NCBI GenBank assembly: GCA_017521295.1 | Contig: JAFXDF010000062.1 | Coordinates: 1-43,227 of the forward strand | Length of the DNA stretch: 43,227 nt | Direction of reading: 5' to 3' | DNA from: Clostridia bacterium | GTDB taxonomy: Bacteria; Bacillota; Clostridia; Oscillospirales; Butyricicoccaceae | Shown: one piece after another, positions 1-7,222 of the stretch | How the letters are laid out: every line of letters starts with the position of its first letter | Numbering within the stretch: position 1 is the first letter of the stretch | Notes under the pieces: generated by a model | Told to the model about the DNA's origin: nothing | Databases searched by the model: none | Seen by the model: the letters and a program-made list of their open reading frames with translations, nothing else | Program-made: the position numbers and the translations under genes

Positions 1-55
1 GAGCAGGGGACTGAAAATCCCCGTGTCATTGGTTCGATTCCGATCGGAGGCACCA
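1..55 (+). tRNA. tRNA-Phe (GAA), 5' end cut off
   Basis: The window opens inside the D-arm region. The anticodon stem GGGGA/TCCCC encloses the loop CTGAAAA, giving anticodon GAA (Phe). The T arm ATTGG-TTCGATT-CCGAT, the 3' acceptor strand CGGAGGC, discriminator A and an encoded CCA follow. The acceptor and D arms lie upstream of the window. Confidence 0.93.
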
Positions 56-58
56 TTT

Positions 59-134
59 GCGGATTTAGCTCATCTGGTAGAGCGCCACCTTGCCAAGGTG
101 GAGGTAGCGAGTTCGAGCCTCGTAATCCGCTCCA
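59..134 (+). tRNA. tRNA-Gly (GCC)
   Basis: Complete cloverleaf. The acceptor stem is GCGGATT with AATCCGC, and the anticodon stem CCACC/GGTGG holds the loop TTGCCAA, so the anticodon is GCC (Gly). The T loop is TTCGAGC, and discriminator T is followed by an encoded CCA. It starts 3 nt after tRNA-Phe, so the two are surely co-transcribed. Confidence 0.97.
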
Positions 135-140
135 CAAAAA

Positions 141-170
141 TTGACAGGAGTTCATTTTGACTCCTGTCAA
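141..170. repeat. Perfect 11-bp inverted repeat between two tRNA genes
   Basis: TTGACAGGAGT at 141-151 is the exact reverse complement of ACTCCTGTCAA at 160-170, with the 8-nt loop TCATTTTG. No T-run follows, so it does not look like a terminator. It could be a processing hairpin in the tRNA precursor. Confidence 0.75.
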
Positions 171-177
171 TCCATAT

Positions 178-252
178 GGTGCCATGGCCAAGTGGTAAGG
201 CAAAGGTCTGCAAAACCTTTATTCCCCAGTTCAAATCTGGGTGGCACCTCCA
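178..252 (+). tRNA. tRNA-Cys (GCA)
   Basis: Complete cloverleaf. The acceptor GGTGCCA pairs with TGGCACC. The anticodon stem AAGGT/ACCTT holds CTGCAAA, giving anticodon GCA (Cys). The T loop is TTCAAAT, discriminator T, encoded CCA. It is the last gene of the tRNA cluster and is followed by a terminator. Confidence 0.97.
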
Positions 253-259
253 CGAGAAA

Positions 260-289
260 CGCCGCAGTTGAAAGACTGCGGCGTTTTTT
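260..289 (+). terminator. Terminator of the tRNA cluster
   Basis: The 9-bp stem CGCCGCAGT/ACTGCGGCG with loop TGAAAG is followed by six T residues, a classic intrinsic terminator directly after tRNA-Cys. Confidence 0.92.
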
Positions 290-298
290 GCTGTATGT

Positions 299-327
299 TC
301 ATATTTTCTGTTCCGATGGCATAGATT
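299..327 (+). promoter_or_regulatory. Candidate SigE promoter of spoIVA
   Basis: TCATATT (299-305), a 14-nt spacer and CATAGATT (320-327) fit the known SigE pattern (-35 around ATA, -10 CATACANT; 7 of 8 at the -10). It lies between the tRNA terminator and spoIVA, about 35 nt before the ATG. spoIVA is transcribed by SigE in Bacillus subtilis. Assignment is by motif only. Confidence 0.65.
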
Positions 328-361
328 GCAATAACTGATCTGATGAAAAGAGGATGGGAAT

Positions 362-1840
362 ATGACAAACAGCACGATTTACCAGGATATTGCCACCCGG
401 ACGGCGGGCGACATCTATATCGGCGTGGTGGGGCCGGTCCGCACGGGAAAGTCCACCTTTATCAAGAGCTTTATGGAGCAGCTGGTGCTGCCCAACATGG
501 AGGATATGTACCTGAGGGAGCGGGCACGGGATGAACTGCCCCAGAGCGGCTCGGGCCGCACCATCATGACCGCCGAGCCCAAGTTCGTGCCCGAAGAGGC
601 GGTGCGTATCGACCTGGAGGGAGGCGCCGGCTTCGATTTGCGGCTCATCGACTGTGTGGGCTATATGGTGGAGGGGGCCATCGGCCAGTTTGAGGAGGAC
701 CAGCCCCGGATGGTGCGCACCCCCTGGTTCGAGGAGGAGATCCCCCTGGCCCAGGCCGCCGAGGTGGGTACCCGCAAGGTCATCTGCGAGCACAGCACCA
801 TCGGCATCGTGGTCACCACCGACGGCAGCTTCAGCGACATCGCCCGGGAGCAGTACGCCGCCGCCGAAGAGCGCATCGTCAAGGAGCTGCAGGATATCCG
901 CAAGCCCTTCTGTATCCTGCTGAACAGCGCCCAGCCGGCAGCTCCGGCCACCCGGGAGCTGCAGCGGGCTCTAGAACGCAAATACGGCGTCACCTGCCTT
1001 GCGGCCAACTGCCAGACCTTGAGCCGGGGCGAGATCGAGGAGATCCTCAGCGCCGTGCTCTACGAGTTCCCGGCACGGGAATACCGCATCTCTCTGCCGG
1101 CCTGGGTGACCATGCTGCCCGCCGACGATCCTTTGCAAATGAGCCTGTACCAGAGCATTTACGACGCCTGCAGCCGCATCCGCCGTATGCGGGATGCCAA
1201 AGCCCAGGTGGAGCAGCTTTGCGCCTGCGAGGGGGTGGAGCAGGCCCTGCTGCAGGAAATGCGCCTCAGCGACGGCTCGGTGGGGGTTACCGTCACCGTG
1301 CCTCAGGCGCTGTACTATCAGATGCTCAGCCAGCAGTCGGGGATGGATATCCGGGGAGAGTCCGACCTTTTGCCCCTTTTGTGCAAGATGGCAAAGATGC
1401 AGAAGGAGTACGACCACATCGCCGGGGCGCTGGAGCAGGTGCGCCGCACCGGCTACGGCATCGTGATGCCCGACTGCAGCGAAATGCATCTGGAACAGCC
1501 CGAGATCACCAAGCAGGGCGGCCGCTTCGGTGTGCGGCTCAAGGCCAGCGCTCCCAGCATCCACATGATCATGACCAATGTGGAGACCGAGATCAACCCC
1601 ATCGTGGGCTCGGAAAAGCAGTCGGAGGATCTGGTGAACTATCTGATGGAAGAGTTCCGAGATTCCCCCGAAAAGATCTGGGAGAGCAATATTTTCGGCA
1701 AATCCCTCAGCGATCTGGTGAACGAAGGGCTGGTGGGGAAGCTGTACAAAATGCCCGACGATTCCCGGGCCAAGTTCCAGAATACCCTGGAACGCATCAT
1801 CAACGAGGGCAGCGGCGGCCTGATCTGCATCATTCTGTGA
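362..1840 (+). CDS. spoIVA: Stage IV sporulation protein A (spore coat morphogenetic ATPase)
   Basis: SpoIVA binds and hydrolyses ATP and polymerises on the forespore's outer surface in the mother cell, forming the platform on which the coat assembles. The 492-residue length equals that of the B. subtilis protein. A Walker A motif GPVRTGKST lies at residues 24-32 (K30), preceded by the typical N-terminal TIYQDIATRTAGDIYIGV. The segment ending DLRLIDCVGYMVEGA resembles the nucleotide-binding core, and the C-terminus ends GGLICIIL, a hydrophobic tail typical of the family. The ATG has an AGGATGGG ribosome site 2-3 nt upstream of GAAT. A SigE-like promoter stands upstream and a small membrane-protein gene follows after 1 nt. 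Identification is firm. Confidence 0.97.
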   Translation: MTNSTIYQDIATRTAGDIYIGVVGPVRTGKSTFIKSFMEQLVLPNMEDMYLRERARDELPQSGSGRTIMTAEPKFVPEEAVRIDLEGGAGFDLRLIDCVGYMVEGAIGQFEEDQPRMVRTPWFEEEIPLAQAAEVGTRKVICEHSTIGIVVTTDGSFSDIAREQYAAAEERIVKELQDIRKPFCILLNSAQPAAPATRELQRALERKYGVTCLAANCQTLSRGEIEEILSAVLYEFPAREYRISLPAWVTMLPADDPLQMSLYQSIYDACSRIRRMRDAKAQVEQLCACEGVEQALLQEMRLSDGSVGVTVTVPQALYYQMLSQQSGMDIRGESDLLPLLCKMAKMQKEYDHIAGALEQVRRTGYGIVMPDCSEMHLEQPEITKQGGRFGVRLKASAPSIHMIMTNVETEINPIVGSEKQSEDLVNYLMEEFRDSPEKIWESNIFGKSLSDLVNEGLVGKLYKMPDDSRAKFQNTLERIINEGSGGLICIIL

Positions 1841-1841
1841 T

Positions 1842-2099
1842 ATGAAATACGGCAGGGAATATGCCTGGCGGCCCACCGGCGGCCGGGGCTGGCTGCTGGT
1901 GGTGGCTCTGGCGCTGGTGCTGCTGATCTCCTACGGCGGCAGCGAACCCATCGTGGAACTGCGGGAGCGCATCGTGAACGCCTGGGAGGTGCTGGACTAC
2001 GAAGAGGCGCTGGAGACCCTGGGTCGCAGCTTTTCGGGAGAAGTGGGGGAGACAGCTGCGGTGTTCGGGCAGCAGATCCTGGGCTTTGGCGGAGAATAA
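1842..2099 (+). CDS. Small single-pass membrane protein downstream of spoIVA
   Basis: This 85-residue protein is not one I recognise. It has a basic N-terminus, one membrane segment at about residues 16-31 (WLLVVALALVLLISYGG), then a charged, probably helical tail (IVELRERIVNAWEVLDYEEAL). It begins 1 nt after the spoIVA stop and ends just before a terminator, so it can only be expressed from the spoIVA transcript. No clear ribosome site is visible, which suggests translational coupling. From context it is probably made in the mother cell during sporulation; that is inference. The clear membrane segment and tight spacing favour a real gene. Confidence 0.6.
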   Translation: MKYGREYAWRPTGGRGWLLVVALALVLLISYGGSEPIVELRERIVNAWEVLDYEEALETLGRSFSGEVGETAAVFGQQILGFGGE

Positions 2100-2104
2100 C
2101 AAAA

Positions 2105-2133
2105 GGGCATCCCCAACGGGATGCCCTCATTTC
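2105..2133. terminator. Terminator between spoIVA operon and MATE gene
   Basis: GGGCATCCC (2105-2113) pairs with GGGATGCCC (2118-2126). The T-rich tail is weak on the plus strand (TCATTTCTT) and better on the minus strand (CTTTTGTT), so it probably serves both converging units. Confidence 0.8.
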
Positions 2134-3531
2134 TTATGATTCGTTCAGCGCCAGCCGTTTTTTCCATTTGCCCCGGAGGAAACGGGCCATCATCATGCTG
2201 AACCGGGCAATGTTGTCGATGGACATACAGAGCCACACCGCGCCCAGCCCCAGATGGAGCACCGCCACGCACAGCCAGGTGGTGGGGATGCGCACGCCCC
2301 ACATGGAGAGCAGAGAGAACACAAAGGGGGCCTTTGTGTCGCCCAGACCGCTGAAAATACCCTCCAAAATCACCAGAACGGCGAAGAAGGGTTCGGAGAT
2401 CGCCACGATACGCAGGGCCAGACCTCCCAGACGCACTACCTCCATATCGGGGGTGAAGATGGCCATGATGGGCTCGGCAAAGAGGAACAGGGCCGTGCTG
2501 AGCACCGTCATCAGAACGGTGGCGATGAACATGATGGTGGAGGCGTACTGCATCAGATGCTTTTCGCTCTTTTCGCCGGCGGAATAACCGGCCAGAGTGG
2601 CCGCTGCTGTCTGCATTCCGTAGCCGGGGATATAAAAGGCCTGTTCGGCGGCAAGGGCGATGGAGTGGGCCGCCATGGCCACCGTGCCCAGCCGGGCGGT
2701 GATGGCGGTGAAAATGACCTGGCCAAAGGAGAACAGCACCCGCTCGCCGGCGATGGGGAGGCCCACCCGGACGCACTGGCCCATCACATCCCGGTCATAG
2801 CGGATGGACTTGAAGCAGAGGCCCAGAACGGGGGAGCGCCAGGCGGCCACGGTCATCAGCGTGCCGCCGATGATCAGCGAAATGGCAGAGGCGATGCCTG
2901 CGCCTGTAACACCCCAGCCTGCGCCCCAGACGGTGAAGGTGTTGCCCAGGAAGGTCACCGAGCGGGTGGGAGAGATGAACAGGAAGTTGAGGATGATGTT
3001 GATGACGTTCATCAGCGTGCTGATGAGCATGGGCGTTTTGGTGTTGCCGGTGGCACGGAGGGCCGCGCCCATGATGATGCTGGCCGCCCGGAACAGCATG
3101 GGGGCGCAGATGATGGCAAAATAGGTAGAGGCGTCCCGACGGATCTCCTGTGCGCCCCCCAGCCAGCCGGGGAGGAAGGGGCTGATGGCCAGGGTGAGGC
3201 CCATCAGGGCTAGGCCGAGGACCAGCACCAGAAGGACCGCCTGGGCGGCGGCCTTTTTGGCCCGCTGGGTGTCCTTTGCCCCCAGGGCGATGGAAATGGC
3301 CGAGGTGACGCTCATGCCTGCGGCGTACATGGGGTAAAAGGTCATCCAGGTCACTGTGGTGGTGAGGCCAATGGCCGCCGAGGCGTTGGCGCCCATGACG
3401 CCCACCTGGGCGGTGTCGGCATAGGTGACGATGCACTGCAAGGCCTCTTCCATCATGGTGGGCCAGGCCAGAAGAAAGATGGTGCGCATCATTTCCCGGT
3501 CTTTTAATGTGGTGCGGATATGGTGAAACAT
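2134..3531 (-). CDS. MATE family multidrug/cation efflux transporter
   Basis: A 465-residue polytopic membrane protein of the MATE (DinF/NorM/MepA) family, which exports drugs or metabolites in exchange for Na+ or H+. Family marks include the N-terminal FLLAWPTMMEEALQ, TYADTAQVGVMGANASAAIGLT and the repeat-like second half beginning VRVGLPIAGERVLFSFGQ. About twelve membrane segments are apparent. I place the start at the ATG at 3531 because AGGAG lies 6 nt upstream; a longer reading frame upstream has no ribosome site. A SigA-type promoter is visible. The substrate cannot be told from sequence. Confidence 0.92.
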   Translation of the reverse strand: MFHHIRTTLKDREMMRTIFLLAWPTMMEEALQCIVTYADTAQVGVMGANASAAIGLTTTVTWMTFYPMYAAGMSVTSAISIALGAKDTQRAKKAAAQAVLLVLVLGLALMGLTLAISPFLPGWLGGAQEIRRDASTYFAIICAPMLFRAASIIMGAALRATGNTKTPMLISTLMNVINIILNFLFISPTRSVTFLGNTFTVWGAGWGVTGAGIASAISLIIGGTLMTVAAWRSPVLGLCFKSIRYDRDVMGQCVRVGLPIAGERVLFSFGQVIFTAITARLGTVAMAAHSIALAAEQAFYIPGYGMQTAAATLAGYSAGEKSEKHLMQYASTIMFIATVLMTVLSTALFLFAEPIMAIFTPDMEVVRLGGLALRIVAISEPFFAVLVILEGIFSGLGDTKAPFVFSLLSMWGVRIPTTWLCVAVLHLGLGAVWLCMSIDNIARFSMMMARFLRGKWKKRLALNES

Positions 3532-3559
3532 AGTGTGCTCCTGTGTGTATTCTGCATCT

Positions 3560-3588
3560 ATCCTAAGATGACGGCATGGATTTGTCAA
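3560..3588 (-). promoter_or_regulatory. SigA-type promoter of the MATE gene
   Basis: On the minus strand TTGACA (3588-3583) and TAGGAT (3565-3560) are separated by 17 nt, about 30 nt before the MATE start codon. Confidence 0.75.
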
Positions 3589-3604
3589 GTTTGGAGGGGG
3601 AATC

Positions 3605-4219
3605 ATGGGCGTTGCCTACAGTCTGTCCTTTCTGGCGGCCGGGGTGTTTTTGCTGACCTCTGCCCGGCGGAGCTGGCTTTTGCTGTTCTGGCTTGCCGCC
3701 ATTTTGCATGAGCTGGGGCACCTTGCGGCCCTGCGCCTGCTGCGGGGCAGAGTGGAGGCCCTGCGCTTCCGCCTGTCGGGGGCGGAGATCTGTTACCGGG
3801 GCACGGGTATTTCCTATGGGGGCGAGGTGCTGCTGGCCCTGGCCGGGCCGGGGATGAATCTGCTGTGGGCTGCTGTGCTGGCCCTTACCTCCCGGTGGTA
3901 TCCCGAAGATTTGCTGTATCGGTTCATCGGCTGTCATCTGGTGCTGGCCCTGTTCAACCTGCTGCCGGCCCTGCCTCTGGACGGTGGGAGGGTGCTGCAA
4001 AGCGCTCTGGAGGCCCGGTTTCCTCTGGAGGGGGAGGAATACGCCCGGCGCGTCAGCCTTGCGGTGGGGGCTGTGCTCTTCCTTTTGGGGCTGTATGTGC
4101 TGCTGCAAAAGGGCAACCCCACCCTTTTTTCGGCGGGCGGGGTGATTCTGCTGCGTTCGGGGGCAAAAAGGGCTTTACACCTGCCGGAGAAACTGTTAAA
4201 ATATAAATTCAAGTTGTGA
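3605..4219 (+). CDS. M50 site-2 protease, SpoIVFB-like, without CBS domain
   Basis: A 204-residue intramembrane zinc metalloprotease. The zinc motif HELGH is at residues 35-39 and the second motif NLLPALPLDGGR starts at N118, with D126 as the third ligand; four to six membrane segments surround them. This is the SpoIVFB/SREBP-protease layout. SpoIVFB cleaves pro-SigK in the mother cell, and this window also encodes a SigK with a pro-sequence (42193-42888), so that role is likely. The protein ends about 78 residues after the second motif with no CBS domain, unlike the longer B. subtilis SpoIVFB, and no spoIVFA lies next to it. The start is fixed by GGAGGGGG 4 nt upstream. A different M50 role is possible. 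Confidence 0.85.
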   Translation: MGVAYSLSFLAAGVFLLTSARRSWLLLFWLAAILHELGHLAALRLLRGRVEALRFRLSGAEICYRGTGISYGGEVLLALAGPGMNLLWAAVLALTSRWYPEDLLYRFIGCHLVLALFNLLPALPLDGGRVLQSALEARFPLEGEEYARRVSLAVGAVLFLLGLYVLLQKGNPTLFSAGGVILLRSGAKRALHLPEKLLKYKFKL

Positions 4220-4233
4220 AATTGGAGGAAGTT

Positions 4234-6066
4234 ATGAACGATACCATCCGTGCCTGCCTGGAGCATGTGCGCAAGCCCGCACGCTATACCGGCGGCGAAT
4301 ACAACGCTGTTTATAAGGATAAAAGCCAGGTGGACCTGCGCTTTGCCTTTTGTTTCCCCGATCTGTACGAGATCGGCATGTCCCATCTGGGCTCCAAGAT
4401 CCTCTACGGCCTGCTGAACAGTATGGAGGGGGTCTGGTGTGAGCGCGCCTATGCGCCCTTCCTGGATATGGAAGAGCAGATGCGCAAGCGCGGTCAGCCC
4501 CTGTATGCGCTGGAGAGCGGTGACCCGGTGGGCGAGTTTGATATTCTGGGCTTCACCCTGCAGTATGAGATGAACTACACCGGTGTGCTGAACATGCTGG
4601 ATCTGGCCGGCGTGCCCAAGCGTGCCGCCGACCGCAAGGAGCTCAAGCCTCTGGTCATCGCCGGCGGCCCCTGCGTTTACAACGCCGAGCCCATGGCCGA
4701 CTTTTTCGACCTGATCACCATCGGTGAGGGCGAGGAGGTCATGCCTGAGCTGATGAATCTGTACCGGGCCTGCCGGGATGCCGGCGAAAGCAAGGCCGAG
4801 TTTCTGAAAAAGGCCGCTCAGATCGGCGGCGTTTACGTGCCCTCCCTGTACGAGATCACCTATAAGGAGGACGGCACCGTTGCCGCCATCACCCCCAGGG
4901 ACGGCGCGCCCGCCGTGGTGCGCAAGCGTGTGGTGAAGGATCTGGACAAGGCCTACTATCCCGAAAAGTTCGTGGTGCCCTCCACTGATATCGTCTTTGA
5001 CCGTGCCATGATCGAGCTGTTCCGCGGCTGCCGCCGTGGCTGTCGGTTCTGCCAGGCCGGTTACACCTACCGTCCCATCCGTGCCAGACAGCCCGAGACC
5101 CTGAAAAAGCAGGCCGAGGCGCTGATCGCCAACACCGGCTGGGATGAGGTGTCCCTCACCAGTCTGAGCTCCAGCGACTATCCCCATCTGGAGACCCTGT
5201 GCGAGGGCCTGGTTGCCAAGTTCGAGCCCATGCACGTGAATCTGGCTCTGCCTTCCATGCGTGCCGACTCCTTTAACCTGGATCTGGCTCAGAACATCCA
5301 GAAGGTGCGTAAGAGCGGCCTGACCTTCGCTCCCGAGGCCGGCACTCAGCGCCTGCGGGATGTTATCAACAAGAACCTGCAGGAGGAAGACCTGCTGGAG
5401 GCCTGCAAGCTGGCCTTTGCCGCCGGCTACAACGGCGTCAAGCTGTACTTCATGATGGGTCTGCCCACCGAGACCGACGAGGATCTGCTGGGTATTTCCA
5501 AGATCGTCCGCAACGTACAGCGAACTTTCCGAGAGTATGCCAAGAACAAGGCCCGGGGCCTGCGCATCAACGTGGGTATCTCCATCTTCGTACCCAAGGC
5601 ACAGACCCCCTTCCAGTGGCTGGGCCAGATCTCTGCCGAAGAGGCCGCCCGCCGCAAGGAAGTGCTGATGGAGAGCCTCAATATCAAGGGTGTGACTTAT
5701 TCCATTCACGAGTATAAGACCTCCTTCCTGGAGGCCGTTCTGGCCCGTGGCGACCGTCGGCTGAGCGCCGTGCTGGAGCGCGCCTGGCAGCTGGGCTGCC
5801 GTCTGGACGGCTGGGAGGAGAACTTCAACTTTGACGCCTGGATGCAGGCCTTTTCCGATACCGGCGTGGATCCTGCCTTCTATGCCAACCGGGAGCTGGC
5901 TCCCGACGAGGTCATGGCCTGGGATCATATTTCCTCCGGCGTTACCAAATGCTATCTGTACAGCGAGCTGGAGCAGGCCCGCAAGGGCATTGCCACGCCT
6001 GACTGCAAAGCCGGCTGCCGCAATTGCGGCGCACTGAGCCTGACGGGAGGAAAATGCGATGTTTAA
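4234..6066 (+). CDS. B12-binding-like radical SAM protein (TIGR03960 family)
   Basis: A 610-residue radical SAM enzyme. An N-terminal cobalamin-binding-like region (CFPDLYEIGMSHLGSKILY; GGPCVYNAEPMADFFD) precedes the cluster motif CRRGCRFCQAG, whose CxxxCxxC cysteines ligate the 4Fe-4S cluster. TFAPEAGTQRLRDVINK and GVKLYFMMGLPTETDED are typical of MiaB/YgiQ-like radical SAM domains. The C-terminus has a cysteine-rich tail (CKAGCRNCGAL). I start at the ATG at 4234, 4 nt after GGAGGAA. The gene overlaps the next by 8 nt. In many bacteria these two are one fused protein; the reaction is not established. It commonly sits upstream of ribosome or RNase genes, which hints at RNA-related work. Confidence 0.9.
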   Translation: MNDTIRACLEHVRKPARYTGGEYNAVYKDKSQVDLRFAFCFPDLYEIGMSHLGSKILYGLLNSMEGVWCERAYAPFLDMEEQMRKRGQPLYALESGDPVGEFDILGFTLQYEMNYTGVLNMLDLAGVPKRAADRKELKPLVIAGGPCVYNAEPMADFFDLITIGEGEEVMPELMNLYRACRDAGESKAEFLKKAAQIGGVYVPSLYEITYKEDGTVAAITPRDGAPAVVRKRVVKDLDKAYYPEKFVVPSTDIVFDRAMIELFRGCRRGCRFCQAGYTYRPIRARQPETLKKQAEALIANTGWDEVSLTSLSSSDYPHLETLCEGLVAKFEPMHVNLALPSMRADSFNLDLAQNIQKVRKSGLTFAPEAGTQRLRDVINKNLQEEDLLEACKLAFAAGYNGVKLYFMMGLPTETDEDLLGISKIVRNVQRTFREYAKNKARGLRINVGISIFVPKAQTPFQWLGQISAEEAARRKEVLMESLNIKGVTYSIHEYKTSFLEAVLARGDRRLSAVLERAWQLGCRLDGWEENFNFDAWMQAFSDTGVDPAFYANRELAPDEVMAWDHISSGVTKCYLYSELEQARKGIATPDCKAGCRNCGALSLTGGKCDV

Positions 6067-6703
6067 ACTGCGTTTTTGCTTTGAAAAGAACGGCACCTCT
6101 GCCTATATCTCCCATCTGGATCTGATGAAGGCCTTGCAGCGTAGCTTTGTCCGGGCCGGTATCCCCGTGAAGTACTCCCAGGGCTTCAACCCTCATATCG
6201 AAATGTCCATCGTAGTGCCCCTGTCCACTGGTTACGAGACCCGGTGCGATCTGTGCGACCTGGACCTGGTGTGCGATGACATGCCCGAAAACTTCGTGGA
6301 GGATCTCAACGCCGTGATGCCCCGGGGCATGAAGGTGCTGCACGCCGGCGCCGCCGACCGCCCCGTGCGGGAGATCGCCTACAGCGCCTATGAGATCGTG
6401 CTGCCTGCCGGCGACGCTCTGGCTATGAAGGCCCTGTTTGATGGGCCGGTCACCCTGGAAAAGCGCTCCAAGCGGGGCCGCCGGGATGTAAACCTGCAGG
6501 ACTATATCAAGGAGCTGACCTTCGCCAATGAAGGGGACAAGACCCTCTGCCGCTGCATTCTGGCCGCCGGAAATGACCCCTTGAACCCCATGTATCTCAC
6601 CCAGGCGCTGAAAAACACCGGTCTGGTGGAGGAAGATGCCACGGCAAAGTATATCCGCACCGGAATTCTGGATGAAAATTGTGAGATTTTCTGGAAAAAA
6701 TAG
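6059..6703 (+). CDS. DUF2344 / TIGR03936 partner of the radical SAM protein
   Basis: A 214-residue protein starting FKLRFCFEKNGTSAYISHLD, with LMKALQRSFVRAGIPVKYSQGFNPH, the hallmark of the DUF2344 (TIGR03936) family. The family is found fused to, or directly after, the TIGR03960 radical SAM enzyme; its activity is unknown. The ATG lies within the last codons of the upstream gene (8-nt overlap, GGGAGG site), so translation is coupled and the two products probably form a complex. A promoter for rplS begins right after its stop codon. Confidence 0.9.
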   Translation: MFKLRFCFEKNGTSAYISHLDLMKALQRSFVRAGIPVKYSQGFNPHIEMSIVVPLSTGYETRCDLCDLDLVCDDMPENFVEDLNAVMPRGMKVLHAGAADRPVREIAYSAYEIVLPAGDALAMKALFDGPVTLEKRSKRGRRDVNLQDYIKELTFANEGDKTLCRCILAAGNDPLNPMYLTQALKNTGLVEEDATAKYIRTGILDENCEIFWKK

Positions 6704-6735
6704 TTGCAATTCCGATTTGACTGTGGTATTATAAT
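6704..6735 (+). promoter_or_regulatory. Promoter of rplS
   Basis: TTGCAA (6704-6709), a 17-nt spacer and TATTAT (6727-6732), within the string TATTATAAT. The start of transcription would be near 6740, leaving a leader of about 70 nt before rplS. Confidence 0.7.
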
Positions 6736-6740
6736 TTAGC

Positions 6741-6790
6741 TAATATTACGGGTGGTCCTCTGCGCCTAAAAATAGGGTACGAACATCTGA
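6741..6790 (+). ncRNA. Candidate L19 ribosomal-protein leader
   Basis: The leader holds ACGGGTGGTCCTCTGC followed by a short CCTA-AAAA-TAGG hairpin and GGTACGAAC. I associate this pattern with the autoregulatory L19 leader described for Firmicutes rplS genes, and its location directly before rplS fits. I could not align it, so this is a candidate. Confidence 0.5.
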
Positions 6791-6809
6791 TTGAAAGGAA
6801 AGAATAAAC

Positions 6810-7151
6810 ATGGATCTGATCAAGCATCTGACCGATGGCCAGCTGAAGGAAACCGCTGGTAACTTCAACATCGGTGACACCATCAAGGTTCACAACCGCA
6901 TCAAGGAAGGCTCTCGTGAGCGTATCCAGATCTTCGAGGGTACTGTCATTGCCAAGAAGCATGGCGGCATCCAGGAGACCTTCACCGTCCGTCGCGTTTC
7001 TTACGGCGTCGGCGTCGAAAAGACTTTCCCCATCCACAGCCCCAATGTTGAAAAGATTGAGGTCGTTCGTAAGGGTAAGGTCCGCCGCGCTAAGCTGTAC
7101 TACCTGCGTGACCGCGTTGGTAAGGCCGCCAAAGTTAAAGAGGACATCTAA
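6810..7151 (+). CDS. rplS: 50S ribosomal protein L19
   Basis: L19 lies at the subunit interface of the large ribosomal subunit. The 113-residue protein has the usual length and conserved stretches [34 protein letters not shown] and the C-terminal [20 protein letters not shown]. The ribosome site AAAGGAAAG lies just upstream. It has its own promoter, leader and terminator, and heads the rplS-lepB-rbgA-rnhB-yraN order common in Firmicutes. Codon use is strongly biased, as expected for a highly expressed gene. Confidence 0.98.
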   Translation: MDLIKHLTDGQLKETAGNFNIGDTIKVHNRIKEGSRERIQIFEGTVIAKKHGGIQETFTVRRVSYGVGVEKTFPIHSPNVEKIEVVRKGKVRRAKLYYLRDRVGKAAKVKEDI

Positions 7152-7166
7152 GTCTTGCAAAGATCT

Positions 7167-7199
7167 GAGGGACGGGCTTGCCTGTCCCTCTTATTCTAT
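7167..7199 (+). terminator. Terminator after rplS
   Basis: GAGGGACGGG (7167-7176) pairs with CCTGTCCCTC (7181-7190) around CTTG, followed by TTATTCTATTT. The tail is broken by A and C, so some read-through into lepB is likely. Confidence 0.8.
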
Positions 7200-7222
7200 T
7201 TATCTGAGAAACGGAGCCGCCA

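Noticed and set aside
3934..6096. Open frame of 720 codons on the minus strand opposite the radical SAM gene
   Set aside because: Same reason: antisense of a well-supported gene, with no recognisable domain.
6717..6735. TTGACT followed by TATAAT as the rplS promoter
   Set aside because: The two boxes are only 7 nt apart; TTGCAA with TATTAT at 17 nt is the workable pair.
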